A stretch of 64,000 nucleotides of DNA from Stomoxys calcitrans (lineage: Eukaryota > Arthropoda > Insecta > Diptera > Muscidae): positions 156,527,441 to 156,591,440 of the forward strand of contig NC_081553.1 in assembly GCF_963082655.1 (NCBI RefSeq), in the 5' to 3' direction. The position numbers and the translations under genes were made by a program. Numbering within the stretch: position 1 is the stretch's first letter; the number at the start of each line of letters is the position of its first letter. Of the stretch, positions 10,044-21,077 are shown piece after piece. The notes under the pieces are model-generated. The model had not been told where the DNA came from. It did not search any database and saw only the letters and a list, made by a program, of their open reading frames with translations.

Positions 10044-11492
10044 AGATCTGAAACTCGTCGAAATAGTCCAAACCACGTTTATGACGATACTCGTGGAAAT
10101 ATTTCAATCGAAGAGCCCAACGTTTATGACGTCATTAATTTTAATGATGTTAAAAAATTCGTTAAATTAAAGTTATTTTTAAACCAGTGTTGCTAAAAAC
10201 ATGGCAAAGTGATTTTGAAACGAATTCATGTTGTGGATTTGTGTGCTAACGGGAATTTTGATTTAGATCAATTTTTCCACAGGCTTAATAGAGAAGCTGG
10301 CGCACTGAAAATCTCCCAACTTCAGATGGCACCAAGCGAACAAATATTTAAATTTGTTCCACTTGATTTATTCAAGAAAACGGGCAAGAATATATTAAAT
10401 AGGGTAAAAGTAGCGCTACTACCTATGGTGACCATTATAAACGGAAATAATGAGAAAGAAAAAAAGACTATTTTGACAAGATACCATGATGATGCCGCTG
10501 AAGGAGGTCATGCTGGTATTACACGTACTTACGGGAAGATTAAAAGGCACTATTATTGGAAAGGTATGGTTCGGGATATTACCAGATATGTTAAGGCATG
10601 CAAGAAATGTCAACTCTCAAAGGTAACCCGACATACCAAAACTCCGATGACGTTGACACATACGCCACCACAGCCCTTTGATATTGTGTTGATTGACACC
10701 ATTGGACCCTTCCCGAAGTCCGAAACAGGCAATGAGTATGCAGTAACACTTATTTGTGATTTCACAAAATACTTAGTTGCTTTGCCAATACCGGACAAAA
10801 ATTCCAAAACTGTAGCTAAAGCAATCTTTGAGTCTCATATATTGGATTATGGGCCTATGAGAACTATAGTTACTGACATGGGTACTGAATATAAAAACAG
10901 TTTGATTGAACACTTGTGCAAATATTTGAAAGTGAAAAACATTACTTCCACAGCCTACCATCATCAAACTCTTGGGACAGTAGAGAGGAGCCATCGGACT
11001 TTCAACGAATATGTAAGGTCTTACATATCCATTGACAAGGACGATTGGGATGTGTGGTTAAGGTACTTCACGTATTGTTACAATACGACACCTTCAGTTT
11101 CTCACGGATATTGCCCTTATGAACTGTTATTCGGCAGGGTTCCGAACATGTTTCAGGTATTTAATCAAATTAAGGATATTCAACCATTGTATAATCCTGA
11201 GGATTACTCCAAGGAAGTAAGATACAGAATGGAAATGGCGTATAAAAGGGCAAGGCAATTGCTAGAAACGGCAAAAATAGAGCGTAAAGAAAGGCATGAT
11301 AAAGGAAAAATCGAACCAATTTTCAATATAGGTGATACTGTGCTTTTTCGTAATGAAACTGGTCACAAATTAGATAGTAAATATTTAGGCCCTTATAACA
11401 TAATTGACGTGATGAAAAATGGTAATTACGTTATAAAGGGCAAAAAGACTATTACTGTTCATAGCGATAGATTAAAAATATTTAGAAAATAG
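10034..11492 (+). CDS. pol: Pol C-terminal part: integrase
   Basis: From 10034 the frame encodes a linker, with one stop (TAA at 10194-10196), and is then open to 11492. Order in the open part: the H2C2 zinc domain (GGHAG ... CKKC near 10506-10613); the catalytic core with Asp in LIDTIGPFP, Asp in VTDMGTEYKN and Glu in GTVERSHR (DD35E spacing); the GYCPYELLFGR block; and a basic C-terminal domain. It inserts element cDNA into host DNA with a 4-bp stagger, matching the ATTC duplication. The integrase core looks intact although the RT ahead of it is lost. Confidence 0.88.
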
Positions 11493-12069
11493 ATTAGAGA
11501 CAGGCCTGTTCACCAATTTATTTTGATAGTTTTTTTTTTGGTATTTCTTTTAAATATATTCAAATTCGTGTACCTTAATTAAGTTAATTTTAGCATTTAT
11601 TATTAATTTTTTTTTGTAATATTGTTAAATGTATATCCTGTCACTTTAAGAAAATTAATCTAACTAACACATAACATTTAATTAAATTGTAGAATTAATA
11701 ATTAATGTTTTTTTTAAATTAATTTTTTTTATTCATAAATTTTAATAAATAATATAAAATAAAAAAACTTTTGTCATATACTTTTTTTTTTAAATATAAA
11801 TGAATAATAAGGAATCTTACTAATTTTAAAATCTATTAATGTTTGTTTATATATAAATCAAATTAATTTTATAACATAATTTTAAATATTTTCCTCTCCT
11901 TTTGTAGTAATAAATAAATATTAAGTCATTTTGTATTTCATACAAAACAAAAATTATTTAACTTTAAGATTTTATTAAAAACGTTTATATTTTCCATAAG
12001 AAATAATTATCTATTAAGTAATTTTGTTACATATTAAAAAATGATTAGCAAGTAATCATTTTTTTTGTG
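11493..12069 (+). other. AT-rich 3' untranslated region of the LTR element
   Basis: Very A/T-rich with no reading frame and no env-like sequence between integrase and polypurine tract. Confidence 0.75.
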
Positions 12070-12079
12070 AAAAGGGAGA
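12070..12079 (+). other. Polypurine tract
   Basis: AAAAGGGAGA directly precedes the 3' LTR and would prime plus-strand DNA synthesis. Confidence 0.85.
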
Positions 12080-12329
12080 TGTAGTGTGTATATGTGTGAG
12101 ACAATTGTCTGGCCTTGGTCATGACCATTGTCTGGCTTAGGTAATCTGATTCGCGCATATGGACACCCATCCGCGTTGCCGTGTGAATACGTTGCATATT
12201 CACACAGGTGAGCAACCCAACAGCATGGGAACATGCTGGCTAGGCTTAAGCTAGCTTAGAAATATTTTGTTAAAATAAAATTGAATTCAAGAACAACAGC
12301 CAATTGAAGTGGTCCTCAATTCTTTCACA
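12080..12329 (+). repeat. 3' LTR (250 bp)
   Basis: TGTAGTGTG...TTCTTTCACA. By eye it is the same as the 5' LTR apart from six missing bases. The ATTC target duplication follows at 12330-12333. Confidence 0.92.
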
Positions 12330-12333
12330 ATTC

Positions 12334-12425
12334 TTTGTTTGCCTTAAAAGAGATACCGCGCAAAGAACTTGACAAATGCGATCCATGCGATTCGGCACAT
12401 CCGAACTTAGCACGCTCTCACATGT
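12334..12425 (+). mobile_element. HINE copy, 3' remainder
   Basis: Continuation of the element begun at 4167: AAGAACTTGACAAATGCGATCC, a shortened hairpin region (GATTCGGCACATCCGAAC), then TTAGCACGCTCTCACATG as a mutated terminus. Confidence 0.75.
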
Positions 12426-12755
12426 TTTAAAAAAGTCGCCAATTGAATTTAAATCTTCGCTTGGAAAATATAATCCGAGACGAACTTAGAATCTCTGCTG
12501 ACCAAGAGAATAAATCAAATTCAAAATTTCATTATGTCCGGTTAAAACAAAATACGTCCATGGTGGACTAAGACAACAAACTTCGCTTATTGTTCATGGT
12601 TTGGAATTCTATTTTGGAAAGCAATGAATTTTTGCCAATTGAGCACGCAAAATCCGAAAAAACAATTATTTTTAAGTCACATTTCACAAGTTGGAGTCTG
12701 GAGGCTTTTGTTCTCAAATTGCTAACAATTTGAACATTTTAATATTTTAATTTGG
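12426..12755. other. No recognisable feature
   Basis: I see no coding, terminal or repeat motif before LINE sequence begins. Confidence 0.4.
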
Positions 12756-14580
12756 CGATGTATTACCGGTTGAATTACAAGCTGTGTCTGATAGACTGGT
12801 TCCCTAGCTAAGGGAGATGTACTCTGCTTGTATCAGAATGTCATATATACCTGTGTGATGGATGGACACGAAGTTCACTTTCATTCCGAAAGCAGGAAAA
12901 TCCTACCATGCGAATGCGAAAGATTTTCATCCTATTAGTCTTTCGTCCTTTATGCTGAAGACTTTTGAGAGATTGATAGAAACATATGTTAGGGCAAAGA
13001 TCCCTGGAGATTGCCTGTCGCGGCAACAGCATGCACATAGTAAAGGCAAATACACTGAAACAGCCCTTAACGACCTGGTCGGCTACATAGAGAATTCTGT
13101 CGCTGTCAAGGAATATACAATGGTAGCATTTATTGACAGTGAAGGGGCTTTCAATAATGTAAAACCGACGTCAATCATGAAGGAGTTGGAGTTTCTAGGC
13201 ATCAACTCTACCGTAAGACAGTTTATTAATAACTTACTTACTAAAAGATGCATTCCGGCAGGCTTGGTATATGTGGATCTAAAAAGATGGGTCGGCAGAG
13301 GATGTGTGTACTGTCTCCACTACTTTGGAATATAGCCACTAACTATATATTGTATTATTGTCTCCTGAAGAAAAAGGTGTACAAGTATGCTGATGACGTG
13401 GCAATTGCGGTTAGGGGAAGGTTTCCCAGCACTCTAAGAGATATACTTCAGGAAGCTCTACGTACAACAGCAAAGTGGTGGTCTGGGTATAAATCCGTGC
13501 AAGACAGAAGTAGTTCTTTTCAGCAGGAGGTACAAGTTGCCTACAGTGGCAACTGTCTCCTTGGGAGGAGAGAATGTTCCATTTACAGAAAGCGCAAAAT
13601 ACCTGGGTGTTTTGCTGGACAGGAAATTGAACTTCAAATCCAACATTTTGGAAAGGGCAAGTGAGGCAACTCGTGCCCTATACACCTGCAATAGAGCCAT
13701 TGGCAATAGTTGCGGATTAAGAGCGCATGTCATGCATTGGGTACATACTGCAGTTGTCAGACCTATAATGCTATATGGTGTTGTGGTCTGGTGGACAGCG
13801 TTTCCAAAATCCACCTACTGCTCAATACTTAACCGTACTCTTAACATCTAGAACTGTTCATATCGAAAAGATTACCCGATCACTGCAGTATATATCAAGC
13901 GGAGATCCTTGCAATTAAGGAAGTTATGGAATGGCTAAGATATAATGTCATTACGACGATAGGCATAAATATCTTCTCAAACAGCCAGGCAGCCACTAAA
14001 CGTATTTCTGAACACATAAACCGCCCTCGACTGTCGCAGATCTCTCAACGAGATGGCTGAACAGTTCAAAATTCACCTGTTTTGGGAATTGTAAAGCGGA
14101 TGAGCATGCGAGACTAGGAACTACCCTAAACATTCCAATGATACTGGAATCTGTGGGTATGCCTCTAGTGGCATGAAAGCTAAGATTTCAGGATCAGGCC
14201 CGAAGGACAACGAATGATAGATGGTCACAAAGAGGGGGCTGTGATCATTCCAAAACTATGTGGCCTAATCTAGACTTGAAGGTCTGCCGCTTTGCTGTCA
14301 CTGGCTAGAACAGACGTCTCAGTCATTGTGTCCGTCATGACAAGTCACTGTCTAATCGGAAAACATGCTGACAAACTGAAGGTTGCCTGCAACGACTTTT
14401 GCAGAAGCTGTGAGGACATCGAAGAAGAAGAGACTATAGAACATCTTCTGTGTGTGTGTACCGCAGTAGCAGTCAGAAGGAGTTCCACTTTAGGTTCTCA
14501 TTTCTTTGAGAACCTGTCTGATTGTAACATATTGTTATGAGTCTATAGAATTCCTTACTAAATCAGAGAAACTTTAATAT
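12756..14580 (+). pseudogene. LINE ORF2 fragment (RT and C-terminal zinc motif), frameshifted
   Basis: A 5'-truncated non-LTR retrotransposon. It starts with an ILPVELQ-type block just after the RT GPD region. Then follow FIPKAGKSYH (12880), the RT motif IDSEGAFNNV (about 13130) and the polymerase motif KYADDVAIAV (13383-13412). The SAKYLGVLLD block is near 13590 and a C-terminal CRSCEDIEEEETIEHLLCVC zinc-type motif is at 14392-14451. Frame changes near 13320, 13530 and 13850 and internal stops make it non-functional. The style (IEGAFNNV, RNase H in relatives) fits the I/LOA-like group. It lies in the intron 3' of the SV2-like exon at 14661. Confidence 0.8.
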
Positions 14581-14660
14581 TTTTAGATTCTCGCATACAA
14601 AATGATTGATATTAATACTGAATATATGTATTTAGTGTAACTTATTTCAATTTCACTTAC

Positions 14661-14780
14661 GAATCTCCGACAAAGACAGGTGAAACGTCACACACTGAGG
14701 CTTCAACTCCCGGATGCATTCGTTCGAAGTCATCGAATCGATGAAACAATTCTGGAAACCACACCATCAGCGTATAGTAG
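14661..14780 (-). CDS. SV2-like MFS transporter gene, exon e (most 3' seen)
   Basis: Acceptor TGTGCAG precedes it and donor GTAAGTG follows on the minus strand. It joins the previous exon in phase (AG + C) and encodes a segment starting YYTLMVWFPELFHRFDDF, followed by an acidic/His region with VEASVCDVS. This matches the transmembrane-7 and luminal-loop region of insect SV2-like proteins. The exon ends inside a codon (phase 2). The next exon was not found in the window, so the 3' part lies beyond position 1 or was missed. Confidence 0.82.
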
Positions 14781-14839
14781 CTGCACATTTTGGAAAAAAT
14801 TTTCGTAAATAGAGAAATTTCATTACAAAAACTGCTAAC

Positions 14840-15036
14840 CTTGTTGTCAAGCAAAATTGAATCCCGCATGTCAGAGCAGTATTTCGAAGATATGGTCTTT
14901 TACAAAGAGTTTTCGTATGTAACCAGATTTCAGAAATCAATATCTTCAGCTCATCAGGTTTTCGTAAGCTCAACGACCTCACACTTTTGTCTCGAGATCT
15001 GTCGGTATTCCGCATAGGTTCGATCAGACTTTTGCA
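14840..15036 (-). CDS. SV2-like gene, exon d (cytosolic loop)
   Basis: 197 nt between acceptor CATATTTCAG and donor GTTAGC. It starts on a codon boundary and ends in phase 2. It encodes a polar, basic central loop (SRDKSVRSLSLRKPDELK) rich in Ser and Arg, as expected for the large cytosolic loop between transmembrane segments 6 and 7. The 59-bp intron to exon e is typical for a fly. Confidence 0.8.
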
Positions 15037-15095
15037 CTGAAATATGGCAACACTTTGATGTTATGTATATAACAGTATATTAATGAGAAACTTAC

Positions 15096-15234
15096 TGGAT
15101 ATTCCTCTGGTTTTCGACCTGTATTTCTTACGAACATATACACAAGTATTTGCAGTGCCTTTTCGCATTCTCCATGCTCGAGCAAAAACTTCGGACTTTC
15201 GGGAAATGCAAGCAGCCACAAGCCAAGTAATAGA
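15096..15234 (-). CDS. SV2-like gene, exon c (transmembrane 6 and PESPKFLL motif)
   Basis: 139 nt from an ATTTTAG acceptor to a GTAAGT donor. The peptide LLLGLWLLAFPESPKFLLE followed by a GECEKALQILVYMFVRNTG segment and EEYP is the hallmark stretch of SV2-like major facilitator transporters (membrane helix, then PESP and the ALxxL(R/K)xx..NTG..P loop). It joins exon b in phase through a split Ser codon and exon d after the Pro codon. The product would be a 12-helix vesicle or plasma membrane transporter. Substrate is unknown from sequence. Confidence 0.87.
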
Positions 15235-15284
15235 CTAAAATTTGTTTTAGTAGATTTTTAATACAAAATATTGGTTATGCATAC

Positions 15285-15384
15285 CTGGGTACCGCACAAA
15301 TTGCAACAAAAAGGTTCCAACTATGGTAGAATAAAATTCCATACTCTAGTTTTAGTTCAAGTGGAATAACGAACCACGCTATAC
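15285..15384 (-). CDS. SV2-like gene, exon b
   Basis: 100 nt from acceptor TATCTTTTAG to donor GTATGC. It encodes IAWFVIPLELKLEYG and a hydrophobic FYHSWNLFVAICAVP segment, matching the transmembrane 5-6 region of SV2-like proteins (an SWxxFxxxCxxP signature). Its first two bases complete a Gly codon started by the exon at 30791, so the two join in phase across 15.4 kb. Confidence 0.85.
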
Positions 15385-15895
15385 CTAAAAGATAAAAAAG
15401 TACAAAACTATAATATCACACAAATATAATATCAGCAACATAATTTCATAGTAAGATGTGTTTTGAATTGGCTCGTAATAAATTCATATTTAAGGGTAAT
15501 AGCAGTGAACCGTGATACTTCAAATTTCTCACAAGTTTAATGTATTTTGTGCGGAAGCGTTGTATGCAGATAACAATCGTAATAAGAAAGTTAATATTGC
15601 TTTACAACCTGCAAAAGTTTCGCTTATTTGAGTGAGTACAAAGCAAAAAAACTAAACAAACTTTAAAAGTGAAGCAAATAAAAGCAAAGAGAGCTTGATA
15701 TAGCTCTACTGAGCAAGCGAAACTATGAACGATTCTCACATCCCATATCACATTGACACTTATAAATATTTAGGGTAGGTTGAAAAGAGGGTGCAGATAT
15801 TAATCCGCCCCATGCCACTATGGACGTACACCTAAGCCAGTAATCGGCTTGTTGTGCGCTCTAAAAACTATAAAGTAACCTCTAAAAAGAAAATT

Positions 15896-16570
15896 TTAAG
15901 TTAGTAATTCCGTGCTACTTACAATATCCTTAATTGTTTTCAATACCACTCCCCTAAGTTGGTTCATGTCTGATATTGTGGCTACACCTAAGTACCGGTA
16001 TCTGTTGGACGCGAAAGCCGGGCAATGACAAAGGAAATGCTCCAACGCCTCATCATCTTCCCCGCATGCCCTACACATGCTATCACTTGCCGCACCGATT
16101 TTACACAAGTGGGCTCGTAGTCCCATGTGTCCCGTTATGATGCAATAGCTATACAGACCTCTTTCTTCCTTCCAGCAATAGCCTCGTCTTCTCATGATCT
16201 GCATCACCCCCATAGGATTTTCGCTGTCCTACCGACCGTTTCCCGACCTTCCACAATGTTGCATGCGCATTCGTCACCCTCTCCCTTAAATCGGACTTCG
16301 TCGACCCGAAAGGATTTTAGTTAACAAAGTTTATTAACGGCAGTCCTCTGGCCTTCACCGCCAAATCCGCTGCCCTTTCATTCCCCCTTACTCTGCTATG
16401 GCCCGGCACCAACCAATGTGGATTTGCGATCCTCAGAGAAGGCGTTAATCTCCTTCTTACACTGCAAGACTGTTCGTGACCTTACCGTCCTGGTTGTTAT
16501 TGCTTTTATGGCAATTTTTTATGGCACACCACCTCACAAATTCCGTCCGCCTGTAATACCCTATTATAAT
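15896..16570 (-). pseudogene. LINE ORF2 C-terminus: RNase H tail and zinc motif
   Basis: Contains the RNase H end block (WLVPGHSRVRGNE with following ADLAVKARGLP around 16320-16415) and, at 15896-16213, the segment MCRACGEDDEALEHFLCHC. This is a C-x2-C...H-x4-C motif like those at the C-termini of I-group LINE ORF2 proteins. Stops and frame changes between these blocks show it is dead. Confidence 0.7.
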
Positions 16571-18203
16571 CAGACAGTCTCAGTCCTTGGGTTCTCGATG
16601 TAGACCCTAGGTCCACTCTGTCCTCTAGCTTTGATCCATTCGTGTAACATGATCTTCCAGAAGGCAATACTAGATTCGACTTCAAGGTTCCGATCGGGAT
16701 CCTCTTCCCTTCCTTCCAGCTCTCCTATCGTCACCTTGATTATACCGCGATGGTTTGAGATGCTTCCATTCTCAATCCATTCTACCATCGCCTTAAGTCT
16801 CATAGCCGCAGTGGCTGCCTCACACTTAATCTTTATGTCAATGGGTCGGATATCTAGAATAGTCTCCAGTGTCCTAGTGGGCGTGGTCCTCATCGCTCCG
16901 CCTATGCCAAGACAACATGTTCTCAGAACCTGTTGTATGGTCCTTATGTTGCACTTTTTCTCCATAGCAGTCCACCAAACTACTGACTCCTGTAGAGCCA
17001 GTGGATTATCCTCATATTCAGGCCCCATTTCGAGACTACGGCCCGTCTACATAGTGCCCAACATCTGTGAGCTTTCTCAGTACGCTCCTGAATGTGACAC
17101 ATCCAATTCAGAGTCCTGTCCATGATCACACCTAAGTATTTAACCTGGTCAGATATGGTGCGTTAAACTGGCCCTCCTTCGTTTTCCTCGTGAACAGGCA
17201 TATTTCAGTCTTCTGTAGGTTAACATTGAGACCTCTGGGTCTAGCCCAGTCATATGCCATATGCAAGACCCTTTCGGCCCTTCTGCATAGCTCGCTTGGA
17301 TCCTTACTCCTTAGAAGTATTATAACATCGTCTGCTACGCAAGACGGGTTCAAATCCTTGCTCCGTCAGCATTCGTAATAGGTCATTTATGGAGGTCACC
17401 CATAAGAGTGGCGATAAAATGCCCCCCTGTGGCGTTCCCTGTGCCACTTTCTCCCTTATATTTTTGCCATGAGACACACAATTTATACCTTAGCATATGG
17501 TTTATCCAGTCTCTCAGGACCGGGTCCACCCGGTACTGGTCTAAGACAATCCTTAGACTAGTACCGGGTGGACCCGATCAGTGTGTCGCTCCGCACATTG
17601 TTAAAAGCCCCCTCGATGTCAATGCATGCCGCCAGTGTGTACGTTTTGGCATCGAAGTATTCTTCTATTTTATGCACAACCTCGTGCAGGACAGTCTTCA
17701 CGGACCTTCCCTTGACATAGGCATGCTGTTTGTATTTGAGCAGTTCGTTGGATGTCTTATTCTTTATCATGGTGTCCACAACTCGTTCCATGGTTTTGAG
17801 TACAAAGGACGTAAGGCTTTGGTGTCGCATAACTTGCCTTGCCGGGTTTGGGTATAAACACCACCCTTCCCTCCTGCCAGGGTTTCGGAGTATGTGCAAG
17901 CCCTAGGCACGCTGTGAAAGTTTTGGCCAGACGAGGCGTCAGATAGTCTGCCTCTTTCTCTAGTAACGCCGGAAATATTCCATCAGGTCCAGGCAACTTA
18001 CATGGTTTGAAGCTCCTCAAGGATTCCTTCATCATAAATTCCGTAATTATAAACCTACTATCAACGTCATTATTCCAAGATTCCGGTGTCTTCGTGAATC
18101 CCTTCGTATCCCGTGGAAAATGGGTTTTTCTTTCCCAATATTGCGAATTTCCTTGGTCATCCAGTGTTTTTTTGGAGCTGATTTCCTTTTCCGAAGAGGA
18201 CAA
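16570..18203 (-). pseudogene. LINE ORF2 reverse transcriptase region
   Basis: Successive frames hold KLPGPDGIFPALL (18000 region), VVFIPKPGKASYATPK (about 17840), the finger/palm block KQHAYVKGRSV, the catalytic-side motif CIDIEGAFNNV (17600 region), a VADDVIILL block (17330) in place of the usual F/YADD, and the thumb/connector SVVWWTAMEKK (16970). Frameshifts at about 17890, 17560 and 17130 and a local palindrome at 17521-17576 interrupt it. The protein would copy LINE RNA at a nicked target. Confidence 0.78.
17521..17576. repeat. 25-bp inverted repeat with 6-base loop
   Basis: CGGGTCCACCCGGTACTGGT continues to CTAAG (17521-17545). It is mirrored at 17552-17576 with one mismatch, around the loop ACAATC. 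It disrupts the RT frame. Confidence 0.9.
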
Positions 18204-18539
18204 CTATCTTCGAAGGACCCCACCAGTGCAGTCGTAATCCTGTTGATATTTTCGTCAATGATGCCAGGTATGCTCCACGGTCTCCCTCTCTCACCACTGT
18301 TGCATCCGATGTTGACAACTCTGGGGAAAATATATAATTAAAATTTTTATGGCATCTTGGGAGTTGGAGATGATCTCATCGTCTGCTTCCTGTTCTTCTG
18401 ACTGCAGTGACTTTCCTGTCACTGCACTGCCTGATGTCATCGTTTTAGGTTCTTTGTCTCGTCCAGTCGGTAATGGTTTCATCGTCGGGTCCCTGTTCTT
18501 TAGGCTGTATTGGGTTTCCATTCCCTGTACTGCCTGATG

Positions 18540-18584
18540 TTTGGAAGGCTAAGATAGGATCTTTGCCTATCTTAGCCTTCCAAA
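18540..18584. repeat. 19-bp perfect hairpin with 7-base loop
   Basis: TTTGGAAGGCTAAGATAGG (18540-18558), loop ATCTTTG, then its exact reverse complement (18566-18584). It lies within the LINE ORF1/ORF2 boundary region. Confidence 0.9.
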
Positions 18585-18586
18585 TC

Positions 18587-19496
18587 TTAAGTAAATGGGC
18601 TTCTTGGGAGTAGGCTCCCTGTTCGTTGGGTTGCTTTGATACTTGTCGCTGCGCTGCCTAATGTTTCAATATTAGGATCTTTACCTATCCCAGTATTCCG
18701 AATGTTTGACAGGATCAATACATTCCGCCGACGCAAAACGCAGCGTAAAGATGTCCCCTCAAACTCGCATCTCATCATTTGAATATGGAATCCTACCGGA
18801 TGCACAGCCGATATTGATGACAGCATAGGTCAGCTCATCTCTGTTGTGCTTTCTTGAAATTCTGGGGTATGAGGGCGGCTCCTTCCCTTCTTCCCCTTCC
18901 GTGATGGCTGTGGCCTCCTATTGGAAGTCACAGTCCTCCATAAAGACACAGAGGCCGTGCGCGCTTCTTTCGTTCCTGTTCCAACTTTGTCTACCTCCGC
19001 AGGACACTGTTTGGAGTCTCCATTGCTCGCTTGGTTTTCCAAGAGTACTTGAAAGCGGGGAGCTCTTTTTCTTCTTCAGTATTTTAGCAGTGTTATGCTC
19101 TTTGGGAGATCTGATTCTTTTTCAGCTTCCGTAGAAGTGCTTGGAAAGTCAGTTTTATCCCTTTTAGCATCCAGCACTTTTGCCTGATTACGCTGCCGGT
19201 ACATACTCCTTTGTCTCCTTCGTCGTGCACCGGATCGCTTTCTCGGTCTGATTGTGAGCTTAGCAAAGCCATCGCTCACTTCTGCTGTCATCCCGATGCC
19301 CTCATCTCTCGACTCGGCTGCGATGACTGTTTCATTGACACAGTCGCTGTCTGAATCCGAATTAGAAACACCACCTTTACTTAAGGGCTGGGGAAGAACT
19401 GTGCATCCCTCTGGTTTATCCGTCCCTTCCTCATTAATTAGTCTGCGCTTGAAGCATTGCTCTCGACTACAGATGCCTAGGCACCCACACCTTTAG
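18587..19496 (-). pseudogene. LINE ORF1 (gag-like) remnant
   Basis: Minus-strand frames show a SGARRRRQRSMYRQRN-type basic block (about 19240) within a Ser/Thr/Glu-rich region, and downstream charged low-complexity sequence. The basic SGA(R/Q)RRR start is common in ORF1 proteins of LOA/R1-like LINEs. No zinc knuckle is legible, and several stops interrupt the frame. Confidence 0.55.
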
Positions 19497-19689
19497 GAGG
19501 GGAAGACAACACGCTACGGTCTGACGCCACCACCGCAGATGTTGAGTCTCTGGAGACCATTTCTAGCCTACTCCGAAAGGCTTTAAAATTCGTAATAGGT
19601 AGTACCTATTCCGAGATACGGATATATAAATATATATATTTGTTTGTTCTTTGAGGAGCGAAATAAAAAGACGTCCGCTTCACCCAGCG

Positions 19690-20312
19690 GTTACAATAGA
19701 ACGGATAGAGATATCTCAAACATTTTCGCTGATTTATTTGGTACTACTACTAGAAATTCTATTAATATAGATGTTCCTTTGATATATCAAGAAACTAGTG
19801 AGCAAAATTTAAGATTATAAAAATATACATTTCTTGCTGGTCCGGACGGTGTCCCGACTAACATCTTGAAACAGTGTGCTGATCAACTTTCCTAACCTTT
19901 ATTGATACTGTTTAATAATTCATTAAAGTCTGGATATCTACTTAAATATCTTTTATTATGCTATTGTTTAAATCTGGAAGTCGTAATGTTGCCAGTAATT
20001 ATTGGGGTATATCCATACTTAGTACTTTTCCCAAGTTAATGGAAAAGATATTGACTAAATCTATTTCTCATCAGGCTTCCTTATTGCTCTCTTCATATCA
20101 ACACGGACTCAGAAAATCACCTTCAACCATAACAAATCTGTTGGAATTTACATGTCTTGTCAACGATGCTTTCAGGGGCAATAGACAGACTGATACCTTA
20201 AACACGGATTTTTGTAGAGAGTTCCATAAGATTAATCATACACTGATGATGAAATTAGATTTATATGGTTTCAGTAATGTAGCCATCTCGGCCCGATCTT
20301 GTTTTATCTTTT
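19690..20312 (+). pseudogene. Second LINE (jockey-like) RT, first part
   Basis: Encodes an AGPDGVPTNILKQCADQL block (about 19838), then after a frame change FKSGSRNVASNYWGISILST, the classic jockey-clade RT palm entrance, followed by FPKLMEKIL and a HGLRKSPSTITNLLEF block. The sequence breaks at a T run (20308-20312), where a HINE is inserted, and resumes at 21078. It is a different LINE from the IEGAFNNV family. Confidence 0.8.
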
Positions 20313-21077
20313 TATACCCTCCACCATAGGATGGGGGTATACTAATTTCGTCATTCTGTTTGTTACTCCTCGAAATATTCGTCTAAAACCCCATAAAGTA
20401 TATACATTCTAGATCGTCATGAAGGAGGAGTAAAGCTAGCCGCTTGAAATTTTGCACAAATATTTCTTATTAGTGTAGGTCGGTTGGGATTGTAAATGGG
20501 CTATATTGGTTCACGTTTTGATATAGCTGTCATATAAACCAATCTGGGGTCTTGACTTCTTGAAACTCTAAAGGGCGCAAGTATTATCCGATTTGGCTAA
20601 TATTTTGCATGAGGTGTTTTATTATGACTTCCAACAACTGTGCTAAAATAGTTCAAATCGGTCCATAACCTGATATAGCTGCCATATAAACCGATATGGG
20701 ATCTTGACTTCTTGAGCCTCTAAAGGGGGCAAGTATTATCCGATATGGCTGATTGTGTACAACGGCTTCTCTCATTACCTTTAACATACGTGTCGAATAT
20801 GACATGAATCGGTTTATAACCTAACACAGCTCCCCTATAAACCGATCTCCCTATTTTACTTCTTCAGCCCCTAAAGTGCGGAATTCTTACTAGATTTGGC
20901 TGAAATTTTACACAATGATTTCTACTATGGTCTCCAATATTCAGTTCAATTATGATCCGAAATTAACCATAACTTGATATTGTTCCAATAATATAGCAAT
21001 TCTTTTCTTGACAAACGCGATCCATGATGGAGGTTATATAAGACTCGGCCTGGCCGAACTTAGCACGCTTTTACTTG
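20313..21077 (+). mobile_element. HINE inserted into the jockey-like RT gene
   Basis: Complete termini: TATACCCTCCACCATAGGATGGGGGTATAC at the start and ACTCGGCCTGGCCGAAC hairpin plus TTAGCACGCTTTTACTTG at the end. The GTCY microsatellite is deleted and about four array units remain. It sits between T residues directly before the codons of the RT INDLP motif, with no evident target duplication, as expected for Helentron T^T insertion. Confidence 0.87.

Larger units (their letters stand above)
5015..12329 (+). mobile_element. Ty3/gypsy LTR retrotransposon, defective
   Basis: A 7.3-kb element bounded by TG...CA LTRs of 256 and 250 bp and an ATTC target duplication. Order: 5' LTR, primer-binding site, inserted HINE, A-rich leader, small membrane-protein ORF, gag, protease, RT remnant, integrase, AT-rich tail, polypurine tract, 3' LTR. 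There is no env. The LTRs differ only by a 6-base indel, so insertion was recent. However, pol carries two frameshifts, a deletion of the RT palm/RNase H and an internal stop. The copy could not move on its own and was either mobilised in trans or decayed after landing. The general layout suggests the 412/mdg1 side of Ty3/gypsy, but this placement is uncertain. Confidence 0.9.
15780..19600 (-). mobile_element. LINE (I/LOA-like, with RNase H), nearly full length but decayed
   Basis: Read on the minus strand this holds ORF1 (about 19500-18590), the RT of ORF2 (18203-17130), an RNase H-side region (about 17028-16400) and a C-terminal zinc motif (16213-15896). The 3' end is near 15780 (GGCATGGGGCGGATTAATATC then CAACCTACCC). 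Several frameshifts and stops break both ORFs. Its 3' end is shared with LINE copies ending at 28339 and starting at 46812. No endonuclease domain was clearly read in this copy. Confidence 0.75.

Noticed and set aside
1..12750. Search for the next 3' exon of the SV2-like gene
   Set aside because: No minus-strand segment with SV2-like sequence and splice sites was found, so none is reported.
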